A stretch of 64,000 bases of DNA from Planctomycetota bacterium. GTDB taxonomy: Bacteria; Planctomycetota; Planctomycetia; Pirellulales; Lacipirellulaceae. The translations under genes and the position numbers were made by a program. The notes under the pieces were generated by a model that ran no database searches, was not told the origin of the DNA, and saw only the letters and a list, made by a program, of their open reading frames with translations. The stretch covers positions 113,838-177,837 of the forward strand of contig JAJDED010000050.1 in NCBI GenBank assembly GCA_029259915.1, given 5' to 3'. Below, one piece after another: positions 55,972-64,000 of this stretch (position 1 is its first letter; each line of letters starts with the position of its first letter).

Positions 55972-57528
55972 ATGCCCCACCAACACTCGCCCCACGCCAC
56001 TTCTCGTCCGTTTGTCACTGCCCCGGATGCCGATCGGTATTTTCCTTCGGTCGTGGCTGAAGAAGCCCGGCAGAGAATCGGTCGGGCGATAGCGCGTGGC
56101 GAAGGGCCCTGTTTGCTGATTGGCCCCGCTGGGGTTGGAAAAAGTATTTTATTGGAGGTGTTGGCCCAAGAGTATGGCGATCAAATGGCGATCGTGCCTC
56201 TGGCTGGAGCCCAGATTTGTACTCGCCGCTCTCTGCATCAGATGATTCTGTTCCAACTGGAATTACCTTTTCGCGGCATGGACGAAGGGGAGTTGCGGTT
56301 ATCGCTATTAAGCTACTTGCGTCCGAACGACGCTCCGGCGCGTCAACTGGTTTTACTCGTCGACGAGGCCGACTCACTTCCGGTTCGATTGCTGGAGGAA
56401 TTGCGTGTGCTAACGAACGTCGCCAACGGCGGGCAATCGTTAGTGCATCTGGTGCTTGCGGGGTGTCCCCAATTGGAAGAGCGCTTTGCCGATCCGCAAC
56501 TTACCGGGTTCAGCCAGCGAGTGTCCGCTCGATGTTATCTCTCGGCCATGGGCCGCGAGGAGACGTTTCAATACGTGCGCGCACAAATGGCTGCCGTAGG
56601 AATGAATCCCGATGCACTGATAGCCCAGGACGGACTCGAATCTATTTTCGCTGCCACCGACGGGGTGCCTCGATTGGTGAATCAACTTGGCGATCAACTG
56701 GTGTTGATCGCTCACGAAACTGGAGCCACTCCTCTTGATGGTGCGATAGTCCAACAGGCTTGGTCGGAGCTCCAGCAACTTCCCGCCCCTTGGAACACAC
56801 CCAAGTGCGAAGCGGAATTTACTGAAAGTGTTGTCGAATTTGGTGAATTGAGTACCGGCGACGAAGTATTTGCAGAAGATGAAGCGGACGATGATCTTCC
56901 CGCCTCGATTCCCATTACTCGACAACACGAGGAAGATCACGATTTACTTGCAACGTTTGACACTGAGGATCATCTTCTTGCTCAGTTAGAAAAAATAACT
57001 TTGGACTCTCCTCAGGGTGAGACGCCTACGACAACGCTTCCGCAAGCTCGCGATCCCTTTGAGGAGACGTTCGATTCGGAAGAAATCCTGCTGGATCGCT
57101 ATTCGACCTTTGAAAGTCAACTACTGGCCCAGGCGCCTCAAGTGATCAATCGGCTCGACACAGCCTTTGCATGTCAACTTCGGGCCTTGGAAACAGTGAA
57201 CGTCGAGCCACAAATGGCAATCGACAGCATGTCGGCCACAAGTTCTCACGCATCTAGAGATGAAGTCGATCTCGACTTTGATACGGAGCTGGACCTGGAG
57301 GAAAACCCTGAGCCGACAAATGATACCTCCGACGAAAGCAGCGATCTGATTGAGGACTCTGTAGCCGAGGACGTCTGTCTTACGATAGAATCTACTGCGA
57401 ACAGCCCGGGCGACTTGTTGGTGATCGAGGAAGAGCATCGCTCTCCCGCGGAGATTGTACCTGGCAGCAAGTTTCGTCAGCTTTTCAGTCGATTAGAGTC
57501 CTCGGAACTGCAGTCTCACTTGGGATAA
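55972..57528 (+). CDS. ExeA-like AAA+ ATPase with long acidic tail, 518 aa
   Basis: An ATPase related to ExeA/GspA, which help place type II secretion secretins. 'GPCLLIGPAGVGKSILLEVL' is Walker A, 'RQLVLLVDEADSLPVRLLEE' Walker B, 'LVHLVLAGCPQLEERFADPQ' the sensor region, and 'GVPRLVNQLGDQLVLIA' the C-terminal ATPase part. From about 285 onward the protein is very acidic (runs of Asp/Glu) and of low complexity, without the peptidoglycan-binding domain of ExeA. It may therefore be a cytoplasmic regulator. AAAGGAA precedes the ATG. The gene is divergent from trpF. Confidence 0.8.
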   Translation: MPHQHSPHATSRPFVTAPDADRYFPSVVAEEARQRIGRAIARGEGPCLLIGPAGVGKSILLEVLAQEYGDQMAIVPLAGAQICTRRSLHQMILFQLELPFRGMDEGELRLSLLSYLRPNDAPARQLVLLVDEADSLPVRLLEELRVLTNVANGGQSLVHLVLAGCPQLEERFADPQLTGFSQRVSARCYLSAMGREETFQYVRAQMAAVGMNPDALIAQDGLESIFAATDGVPRLVNQLGDQLVLIAHETGATPLDGAIVQQAWSELQQLPAPWNTPKCEAEFTESVVEFGELSTGDEVFAEDEADDDLPASIPITRQHEEDHDLLATFDTEDHLLAQLEKITLDSPQGETPTTTLPQARDPFEETFDSEEILLDRYSTFESQLLAQAPQVINRLDTAFACQLRALETVNVEPQMAIDSMSATSSHASRDEVDLDFDTELDLEENPEPTNDTSDESSDLIEDSVAEDVCLTIESTANSPGDLLVIEEEHRSPAEIVPGSKFRQLFSRLESSELQSHLG

Positions 57529-57568
57529 CCTGTTCTGGCCAACTCTTGATTGGTTTCCGCTGATAGCC

Positions 57569-58291
57569 ATGGCCAATCCATCGTCTATTCTTGTTGCACT
57601 GGCAACGTACAACGAACTCGAAAATATTCCTTCGTTAGTAGCAGCGATTCATGAAGCACTGCCTGCAGCTCTGCTGCTGGTGGTCGACGACAATTCTCCC
57701 GATGGAACGGGCACCTGGTGCGACCAGTTCGCCGAGAAAGCCGATTGGTTTTCTTGTCACCATCGACCGGGCAAGCTCGGCTTGGGGTCTGCGATTTTGA
57801 AGGCCATGCAAATCGCTTGTCAAGACAATCACGATTTGCTGGTGACGCTCGACTCCGATTGGAGTCATTCGCCAAGGCATTTATCGCAAATGGTTGAAGC
57901 GGCCGTGTCGGCAGATGTGGTGATCGGTTCGCGATACTGCCCGGGAGGATCAATCGTTGGTTGGCCTCTACACCGTCGATTGGCCAGCCGCTTGGTCAAT
58001 TCGCTCACACGCCACCTGCTTGGAATCTCGACACGCGATTGCAGCGGCAACTTTCGGATTTATAACACTTCGATACTACGGAAACTTCGCTGGGATAGTC
58101 TTCAAGCACAAGGGTACTCCTTCCTCGAAGAAACGCTTTGGCATTTGCATTTGCTCGGCGCCCGCTGCCAGGAAGTGCCGATTGAATTCACGGATAGACA
58201 GCATGGAAGCTCGAAAGCAGGTCTCCGCGAAGCGTATGGAAAACTCCGCACCTTACGCCGGCTGATATTTCGGCGTTTCATTTCTCCTTAG
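57569..58291 (+). CDS. DPM1-like polyprenol-phosphate glycosyltransferase, 240 aa
   Basis: A family 2 glycosyltransferase of the dolichol-phosphate mannose synthase type without membrane helices. 'SILVALATYNELENIPSLV', 'ALLLVVDDNSPDGTGTWC' (D-D-N-S), 'DLLVTLDSDWSHSPRHL' (D-x-D metal site), 'DVVIGSRYCPGGSIVGWPLH' and 'TRDCSGNFRIYN' are all characteristic. It would transfer mannose or glucose to a polyprenyl phosphate at the inner face of the membrane. The C-terminus is basic (LRRLIFRRFISP), suited for peripheral membrane binding. It lies 40 bases after the ATPase gene. Confidence 0.93.
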   Translation: MANPSSILVALATYNELENIPSLVAAIHEALPAALLLVVDDNSPDGTGTWCDQFAEKADWFSCHHRPGKLGLGSAILKAMQIACQDNHDLLVTLDSDWSHSPRHLSQMVEAAVSADVVIGSRYCPGGSIVGWPLHRRLASRLVNSLTRHLLGISTRDCSGNFRIYNTSILRKLRWDSLQAQGYSFLEETLWHLHLLGARCQEVPIEFTDRQHGSSKAGLREAYGKLRTLRRLIFRRFISP

Positions 58292-58448
58292 GAGTCAGCT
58301 CAGAGACCGATGGTACGGGTCGTGCCGATTCTCCGTTTTCGCTCCACCCCCTGGGCGGCGACCTATGTTTGTATTGCAACTGAAGCAAAAACCGGCTGCT
58401 TCACATTGAAGATTTGCACACCAAAAAAATTTGCGGAGAGAACGATCG

Positions 58449-59657
58449 ATGTCGAAGAAACGGATCGGAGTGTTAACCAGCGGTGGCGATTGTCCAGGAC
58501 TGAACGCGGTGATTCGAGGCGTCGTGAAAACGTCGTGGCAGTTGGGCTACGATTGCGTTGGATTCCTCAAAGGTTACGAGGGGCTTTACGACCCTGTGCG
58601 CTACATCACGCTCACACCAAAGAACACGACCGGCATCCTCAACCAGGGCGGCACCATTCTTGGCTCAACCAACAAGGGCCGATTTGCCGCGACTGTCGGC
58701 GTTTCCGACCGTGTTGAGCTCGATCCCGAATTGATGGCGGGCGTGAAAACCACGATGGAGCAGCTAGGAATCGAAGGCCTGGTCTGCATCGGCGGCGACG
58801 GTTCGTTGGCCGTTGCTCAACAGTTTCACGAGCAAGGTATCCCGGTGGTTGGGGTCCCCAAGACCATCGATAACGACCTCTCGGCAACTGCATTTACCTT
58901 TGGATTTGATAGCGCCGTAGAGTGTGCGACCAATGCGCTCGATCGTTTGCACACCACTGCGGCAAGTCACGAAAGAATTATGGTCCTGGAAGTGATGGGG
59001 CGCCACGCTGGCTGGATCGCTCTCCATGCAGGGATTGCCGGCGGTGGCGACGTGATCCTCATTCCCGAAATTCCATGGACCTACGAAAACGTTTGCCACA
59101 AGATTCTTCATCGCGAGAGCAAAGGGAAGCAGTTTACCCTTGTAGTTGTCGCCGAAGGTGCTGAACTGCCCGATGGCGAATTAGTGGGAGAGAATCAGCA
59201 TGGAGCCCAAGCCAAGCTGGGTGGCATCGGCCAGATAGTCGCTGCTGAAATCGAGCAGCGATTGCATCGAGAAACCCGCGTTGCTGTGCTTGGCCATTTA
59301 CAACGTGGCGGAGCGCCGACAACTTTTGATCGCGTGCTTGCCACTCAATACGGAGCTCACGCGGTGCGACTGATTGTCGAGGGCCGATTCGGCGAGATGG
59401 TCTGTTACCATCCGCCCGAAATCGAAAGTGTGCCCATTATCAAAGCGGTCAACCAACTTCGACAAGTCGATTCTCATGGGGCTGCTGTCAAGTCGGCACG
59501 GGCGCTTGGAGTTAGCTTTGGTGATCACCCGGCAGACGAAAGCCCGTTTGCCTTCTGCATCGACCCGGAAGAAATCACTACAGCCCAAGACGTAGAACTC
59601 GACGCCGATTTCACGATCGACCTGGCAGAAGCCGCCGCCGAAGAAGCGCTTTCCTAA
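58449..59657 (+). CDS. pfkA: 6-phosphofructokinase, mixed-substrate type, 402 aa
   Basis: Phosphorylates fructose 6-phosphate in glycolysis. The ATG at 58449 has GGAGAG upstream. 'RIGVLTSGGDCPGLNAVIRG' is the N-terminal loop; 'LVCIGGDGSLAVAQQF' has Gly where E. coli PfkA has Gly104 (ATP type), while 'VVGVPKTIDNDLSATAFTFG' has Lys at the position of Gly124 (PPi type). This pairing marks the 'mixed' clade, mostly ATP-dependent by family knowledge. 'VMGRHAGWIALHAGIAGGGD' and 'LGHLQRGGAPTTFDRVL' complete the active site. It lies 157 bases after the glycosyltransferase and converges on the beta-helix gene with an 11-base gap. Confidence 0.94.
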   Translation: MSKKRIGVLTSGGDCPGLNAVIRGVVKTSWQLGYDCVGFLKGYEGLYDPVRYITLTPKNTTGILNQGGTILGSTNKGRFAATVGVSDRVELDPELMAGVKTTMEQLGIEGLVCIGGDGSLAVAQQFHEQGIPVVGVPKTIDNDLSATAFTFGFDSAVECATNALDRLHTTAASHERIMVLEVMGRHAGWIALHAGIAGGGDVILIPEIPWTYENVCHKILHRESKGKQFTLVVVAEGAELPDGELVGENQHGAQAKLGGIGQIVAAEIEQRLHRETRVAVLGHLQRGGAPTTFDRVLATQYGAHAVRLIVEGRFGEMVCYHPPEIESVPIIKAVNQLRQVDSHGAAVKSARALGVSFGDHPADESPFAFCIDPEEITTAQDVELDADFTIDLAEAAAEEALS

Positions 59658-59668
59658 AGCACTTTGCG

Positions 59669-62600
59669 TTAACTTAATTGAGGCACATCTACGCCGAGCA
59701 GGCTTAGGAAGTTGCCATAGTGGTCTTGCCAAATGGTTAAGTCCGCAGCGTCAACGTCGCCATCGTCATCGCCGTCGGCGGAGAATTGGTTTGGTACTCC
59801 GGTCGAACCGTTTTGCTGTTGCCAAGTAAGAAAGTCTCCACCGCTAGTATAGCCGTCGTCGGGATTATTGATCCCGTCGCCGTTGTAATCGCCCAGCAAG
59901 TCGAACACGGCATCGACTACGCCCGACCGCCACGCTACCGACGTCGCGCCCGCAATACCGCGCACGGTGAGAGAATCGCTAATATCCAGGTCGCCGAAGG
60001 CACTGTCGATGTCGGTCGTGCCAATGCCAAAGGTCGTGCGATCTCTGGTCAGAACAAATGTCCAGGGCGGCAGCCAAATTTCTTCGGCTACATTGTCGTT
60101 GGCGTTTGCCAGGTTAATCGCTTCGCGTACTGAGAGCGAAAATGCGTTATCAACCTCTCGGAAAGTATCTGCAACACTGGTGACCACGTAGTCAGGAGTT
60201 CCCAGGATATCGGTAGGGCCGGTGAAGAATCCGTCCGCGTCCTCGTCGTAAAGATTATTACCAAGACTGGTTTTAATAACCAAGCTGTCGGTATCGACGT
60301 TGGTAAACGTTCCAATGGGAGTCCGATTTAACGCGAATACAGAATCGCCGATCGTCAAGCTCCCACCGCCGGTCGATCTTACAGCACCCATACCGGCGGT
60401 TGTACTTTCGTTATTCGTAAACACGCTCCGCTCGATAGTTACATCGCTGCTTAGAGATCGCACGGCAACGCCGGTTGCCATCCCAGTGTGGTTGGCAATC
60501 GCACTGTCGGTCAGGGTTAGCGATCCGCCAGCGCGAAGTAAAACTGCATTTCCTGCCGTGTCACCAGTCGTTGTTCCACTCGACACCGTAACTCGCGAAA
60601 TATCAAGGCTGCGATTCAGCGAGCCTCGGATTTCAAAGGCCCGATTATGGGCGTCGTGAGCAGGATCGTTCAACCCGCTAGCATCGATTACCGTCAACCC
60701 GGCACCGACACCGACGATCGTTACGTCACGGCGAATGTCGATGTCGTTGAAATGGCCATCATGCGCCTCGGCCCCATTACGAGTTAGCCGATGTTGCCAG
60801 GCCGGCACCCAGATCGACCCCACTCCTGGACCGGTTCCGCCAGCGTCAATCGCGAGTACCGCTTCGCGTAGCGATAAAACCGAGTTGTCATCGCCAGCAT
60901 TCACCACGTCAGCCATTCCCGTAACTACGTGGTCGACCGCTTGGTTGAGCACATTGCCCAACCCCGAGCCAAAAATAAGTTGATCCGCAATATTATAGAC
61001 TTCGACCATGTTGTTGCCCCAATCTTCGCCGGTCGCTCCGTTAGCAGCTCGAAAATCAGGGCGCCCTATAGTAGCCGTATTATTTGCAAAGATGGTGTTT
61101 CCAATCTTCAGGAATGCGCCTTCCTCTGTTACCAGCAGACCGCCACCAAACTGTCCCGAAGCATTGCCTGCAAACACGCTGTTGAAGATGTCTACGCTGG
61201 TGGTGATCGTCGGAGAGTTGGGTGGTGAAACCGCCAGCAACCCGCCGCCACTACCGGTGGCGGAATTATCGACCATCGCCACTTGATCGAGACGTACTGC
61301 GCCGCCAGTATTTACCAAAATTCCTCCGCCGCCAGCAATCACATCGCCACCGGTGACCGTAAGACGTTCAAGCGTTAAATTGCCATTGCTGCCAATCTCG
61401 AACACGCGAGTATGAACACCGGGAGTTTGGAACCCAGAGGCATCAATGACACTCAGCCCGGCGCCTGCGCCGACAATCGTCACGTCGCCGGTGATGTCCA
61501 GGTCGTTGTTCGTCCCGTTGGAGAATTCGGTGCCGGTGCGAGTCAGATCGTACTGATTACGACCGACATAGATCGACTGTGCCCCTGCTCGGGCGTTCGA
61601 TTCGACGATCGCTGCGCGGAGCGTGGTTTGATTGCCGGGGACGATGGTGCTGACGTCGACAATGCCATCGGTGGTGCTCTGTCCCGCGGCCTCCAGGGCG
61701 TCTTCGTTGCTGCTGACGACGTAGTCGATCATTTGCACGAGAGGATCCAATGCCGTGTCGTTTGTGATCATATCGGTCCCGCCATTGCCGGCGATGAGGA
61801 TTTGACTGACACGGTCGGCCGCAATATCGCGGATGAACTCGCGTTGGTTGGCACCGTTGGGAGTGTAGGTCAACGTGATACGCAGATCGTCGCCCACCTG
61901 CGCGATGTTGATTATGTCGTCGACGCGCAGATTGGTATTGCCGGGATCGTTAGCCAAGCCTTGGATGAGCAGTGTGCTGGTATTGGCATCGAAGAGGATA
62001 TGCGCTGTGCCGGAGGAGAACAGGTCTTGATTCGCGTTCGTGAAGTCGGGCAAGTCGCTCGGCAGTGTGACCGTGTAGCCGTAGGCATCGGCGAGGAACG
62101 CAGCATCAAGATCAGAGATAAATTGGCGAGTTGTTTCGGCAGGATTGTTTCCTGCTGGCACAACTCGACCTGGATTCATCAGCTCGTTTAGGTGTTGGTC
62201 CGCCCCAGCAACATTGGGATCGGCCAATCCCTCATAGAAGTGCCCGCCTCCGCTTTCGGTGAATGTGACGGTCGAGTTGTCAGCAAGAGTGTATTGCCAG
62301 AGTTCATTCACCGCAAATAGCTCATCGCCGCTATTTGGAATGCCATCGGGATCAGAAGCAAGACGAGTTTCAACAAACCCGCCTCCTGGCGATTGATCAT
62401 TGCCAACATATATCAGAGGCCCAAGAACGGCATCATTATTGTTGACAGGGTTAGGGTTGGCGACTGGATTTCCATTCACATCAAACCAAGGGAGTCCCGA
62501 TTCCAATGCGTTAGGTGTAATCAGCAGCACTCCCATCGCGTGGCCAATTTCATGTGTAATTGTGCGGTAGAAGTCGTTTAGGGCTTGCTGCCCTGCCACT

Positions 62601-63094
62601 GTGGCGTCGACAAAACTGGCTTGAAAAGCATCCGCTATTCCAGTGAATTCAGCGTCATCGAGAGGTGTGGAATCAAAGAACCAGCCATCGCCGCCGCCAT
62701 TGTCGTCTAACGTGATGTCAGCGGAAAAAGGCCTGTTGTCTGCTCCAAACTGGAAGTTCCCTGTGACGCCGCGTCCCGCAATTGGCCCCGCCGAGACATT
62801 CAGCATGAATATGTCATCCAAATTGTTGTTCGGGTCGGCGTCGTTGTCGACCGCGAAATTGTAATTTGTGATGACCCTTTCCCAGTCGTCAATAGCACGG
62901 TTGACGAGTTCACGCGCTATTAAAGTGTCATTACCGTATTGCGCTTGAAATCCGTTGTTGATATCAAAGTTGCCGTTCACATCCAATTCGTTTGCCCACA
63001 TAATCGCAAGTAAACGTCTATCTTCTAGGTGTTCGACGCCCAAGCGTTTCAAGAACAAACCAGAACTCTTATTGTTGCGGATAATATGCAGCAT
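59669..63094 (-). CDS. Giant surface protein with HExxH metalloprotease-like domain and beta-helix, 1141 aa
   Basis: An exported protein. Its N-terminus carries 'GVEHLEDRRLLAIMW', the LEPR-x-LL planctomycete export motif. Residues about 35-340 contain 'FYRTITHEIGHAMGVLLITP', a zinc-binding H-E-x-x-H-x-x-G sequence of the metzincin kind, with Asp/Asn-rich calcium-loop sequence nearby. Then come two or three beta-helix segments ('LTLERLTVTGGDVIAGGGGI', 'ADVVNAGDDNSVLSLREAVL', 'SLSVREAINLANANDN'). A dockerin-like pair ends the protein ('LLGDYNGDGINNPDDGYTSG', 'ADGDDDGDVDAADLTIWQDH'). GGAGGTAAG precedes the ATG. The third metzincin His could not be placed with confidence. Confidence 0.84.
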   Translation of the reverse strand: MLHIIRNNKSSGLFLKRLGVEHLEDRRLLAIMWANELDVNGNFDINNGFQAQYGNDTLIARELVNRAIDDWERVITNYNFAVDNDADPNNNLDDIFMLNVSAGPIAGRGVTGNFQFGADNRPFSADITLDDNGGGDGWFFDSTPLDDAEFTGIADAFQASFVDATVAGQQALNDFYRTITHEIGHAMGVLLITPNALESGLPWFDVNGNPVANPNPVNNNDAVLGPLIYVGNDQSPGGGFVETRLASDPDGIPNSGDELFAVNELWQYTLADNSTVTFTESGGGHFYEGLADPNVAGADQHLNELMNPGRVVPAGNNPAETTRQFISDLDAAFLADAYGYTVTLPSDLPDFTNANQDLFSSGTAHILFDANTSTLLIQGLANDPGNTNLRVDDIINIAQVGDDLRITLTYTPNGANQREFIRDIAADRVSQILIAGNGGTDMITNDTALDPLVQMIDYVVSSNEDALEAAGQSTTDGIVDVSTIVPGNQTTLRAAIVESNARAGAQSIYVGRNQYDLTRTGTEFSNGTNNDLDITGDVTIVGAGAGLSVIDASGFQTPGVHTRVFEIGSNGNLTLERLTVTGGDVIAGGGGILVNTGGAVRLDQVAMVDNSATGSGGGLLAVSPPNSPTITTSVDIFNSVFAGNASGQFGGGLLVTEEGAFLKIGNTIFANNTATIGRPDFRAANGATGEDWGNNMVEVYNIADQLIFGSGLGNVLNQAVDHVVTGMADVVNAGDDNSVLSLREAVLAIDAGGTGPGVGSIWVPAWQHRLTRNGAEAHDGHFNDIDIRRDVTIVGVGAGLTVIDASGLNDPAHDAHNRAFEIRGSLNRSLDISRVTVSSGTTTGDTAGNAVLLRAGGSLTLTDSAIANHTGMATGVAVRSLSSDVTIERSVFTNNESTTAGMGAVRSTGGGSLTIGDSVFALNRTPIGTFTNVDTDSLVIKTSLGNNLYDEDADGFFTGPTDILGTPDYVVTSVADTFREVDNAFSLSVREAINLANANDNVAEEIWLPPWTFVLTRDRTTFGIGTTDIDSAFGDLDISDSLTVRGIAGATSVAWRSGVVDAVFDLLGDYNGDGINNPDDGYTSGGDFLTWQQQNGSTGVPNQFSADGDDDGDVDAADLTIWQDHYGNFLSLLGVDVPQLS

Positions 63095-63134
63095 TTCTTC
63101 TTACCTCCGTGTTTGACTTACATTCTCGCAGACT

Positions 63135-63869
63135 TCAAACAAGTCGGTGACTTCCAAGCAAAAACATGTAACTGGTAACTAGCATGAAGGAGACAGACGA
63201 TGGTTCAGGAACGACCGCAAACGATGCCACCGTGGCATCAAATACCGCTCCATTTCCAGACGTGGTTGCAAAACTAAATCGAACCGATCGTTCAATAGCA
63301 AACCCATTCCATACATCAATACCGTTTGGCAGCTGAGGCTCTTGGAGTAGCGACGTGCTCCCGGACAACTGCATGTCAAGACTAAAAAAAAGCGGCGGAG
63401 AGCCTGGAAACTCCAACGGAGCAGGCGAACAAACCACCGAGGAGCCTGACGAACAGCGAATGACGATAAAATCGGCCCCTCCAGCATTCGGACCGTCGAG
63501 GATAACTGAATCATTAATGGCAGTTGCTTCGAATTCGTCCGTTCCAAACGAAAATCCGTTAAACATCAATTCGATTGCAAACGGCTGAAGGCTCTTCGAA
63601 GAATTGCCAAAGGGGGGATCGCTCCTATCCGGATCAATCGTGATCAGTCCATTAATTACCGAACCTTCTTCCAACGTGAATGGCAACCCGACGTCAGCAT
63701 TAAATGGCGGTAGGAGCCCAACCTCCGCCTCAAACCCAAACGTCATCGGCGCAGCCTGAAGCGTAGTCTGCGCGCTGAGAAGAAACGCCACAGAAAGTGC
63801 GGCCCAGAAAGGCAAGCCGCCAACGCGAGGCGACGTCTTTTCGCGGTTCTGAAAAAGAAAGTTACTCAT
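63135..63869 (-). CDS. PEP-CTERM-like exported protein, 244 aa
   Basis: An exported protein of unknown function. The ATG at 63869 has AGGAG 12 bases upstream; the frame is open further upstream through a 20-G run encoding a proline tract. A long signal peptide is visible ('LPFWAALSVAFLLSAQTTL', then QAAPM). The body is beta-rich and ends in 'AVVPEPSSVSFMLVTSYMFL', a PEP-CTERM-like signal, but the final basic cluster is weak (LGSHRLV), so sorting may be impaired. A short 40-base gap separates it from the 1141-aa protein, with which it may be co-transcribed. Confidence 0.78.
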   Translation of the reverse strand: MSNFLFQNREKTSPRVGGLPFWAALSVAFLLSAQTTLQAAPMTFGFEAEVGLLPPFNADVGLPFTLEEGSVINGLITIDPDRSDPPFGNSSKSLQPFAIELMFNGFSFGTDEFEATAINDSVILDGPNAGGADFIVIRCSSGSSVVCSPAPLEFPGSPPLFFSLDMQLSGSTSLLQEPQLPNGIDVWNGFAIERSVRFSFATTSGNGAVFDATVASFAVVPEPSSVSFMLVTSYMFLLGSHRLV

Positions 63870-63908
63870 CACTCTGCTCTCCTCTGTCCTGCTACAGCCT
63901 AATGTATC

Positions 63909-63928
63909 GGGGGGGGGGGGGGGGGGGG
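63909..63928. repeat. 20-G homopolymer near the right edge
   Basis: A run of 20 G about 40 bases upstream of the last gene's start. Such a run could be a phase-variable tract or an assembly artefact near a sequence end; the sequence to the right is AT-rich and without a visible gene. Confidence 0.85.
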
Positions 63929-64000
63929 TTGTAAACGTTTTATAATTTTTGAGGGAAACCAATACGGCAAAACCCGTTTATAAAATTAAAGGGGAAATAA

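Noticed and set aside
55726..55995. A 90-residue N-terminal extension of TrpF
   Set aside because: The extension is not TrpF-like, and the GTG at 55725 gives the normal enzyme length.

Overview
The window reads as a chromosomal piece of a planctomycete, most likely order Pirellulales. The evidence is several exported proteins with VPEP plus hydrophobic plus arginine tails (PEP-CTERM), dockerin-like calcium loops, the 'FERLEQRQML/VEHLEDRRLL' N-terminal signal, two DUF1559 prepilin-like proteins, DUF1207, DUF1580, DUF3987, and a giant VWA protein with glycine-rich linkers. No rRNA, CRISPR array or prophage structural genes were seen. All calls come from reading the sequence and known family motifs; no database search was run.

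Layout. 1-7.3 kb: exported proteins (a lamin-tail-like fragment, two PEP-CTERM proteins, an endonuclease/exonuclease/phosphatase enzyme) and a DUF1559 pseudopilin overlapping a TPR lipoprotein. 7.4-14.6 kb: a PhnD-like binding protein, then prs and a GlmU-like nucleotidyltransferase on the minus strand, then argB-argD-argF-rph on the plus strand. 14.6-25.4 kb: a 1345-residue VWA/STN-like/DUF2135-like protein, an SLC13/RCK transporter, an HtrA-like protease, a thioredoxin-fold-like protein, and tsaD coupled to a methyltransferase. 25.4-33.6 kb: DUF1207, a thiamine-binding-like protein, a flavin reductase, a minus-strand trio (cysteine-rich membrane protein, DUF1559 pseudopilin, dockerin protein), a Tiki/ChaN/EreA-like protein and a prenyltransferase-repeat protein.

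33.84-49.82 kb is an integrated mobile element. A 46-bp perfect direct repeat, which is the 3' part of tRNA-Pro(TGG), lies at 33839-33884 and again inside the intact tRNA at 49771-49816. A tyrosine recombinase sits next to the intact tRNA. The far end carries DUF3987, DUF1580 and three small or unknown genes. The cargo is unusually rich in nucleic-acid enzymes: an SRAP-domain protein coupled to two small membrane proteins, a secreted endonuclease I and a divergent S1/P1 nuclease. It also carries a beta-helix surface protein, a YHYH protein and a membrane-anchored GYF/trypsin-like protease.

50-64 kb: parAB with three canonical parS sites, DUF1015, ahcY, trpF, an ExeA-like ATPase, a DPM1-like glycosyltransferase, pfkA with a mixed-type active site, a giant HExxH beta-helix protein and a final PEP-CTERM protein. 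The last 100 bases contain a 20-G homopolymer.

A second theme is long palindromic elements (about 60-130 bp) scattered between genes. Two of them lie inside coding regions: a 90-bp element with 26-bp perfect arms is read in frame within tsaD, and another forms the C-terminus of the adjacent methyltransferase and creates its ATGA overlap with tsaD.
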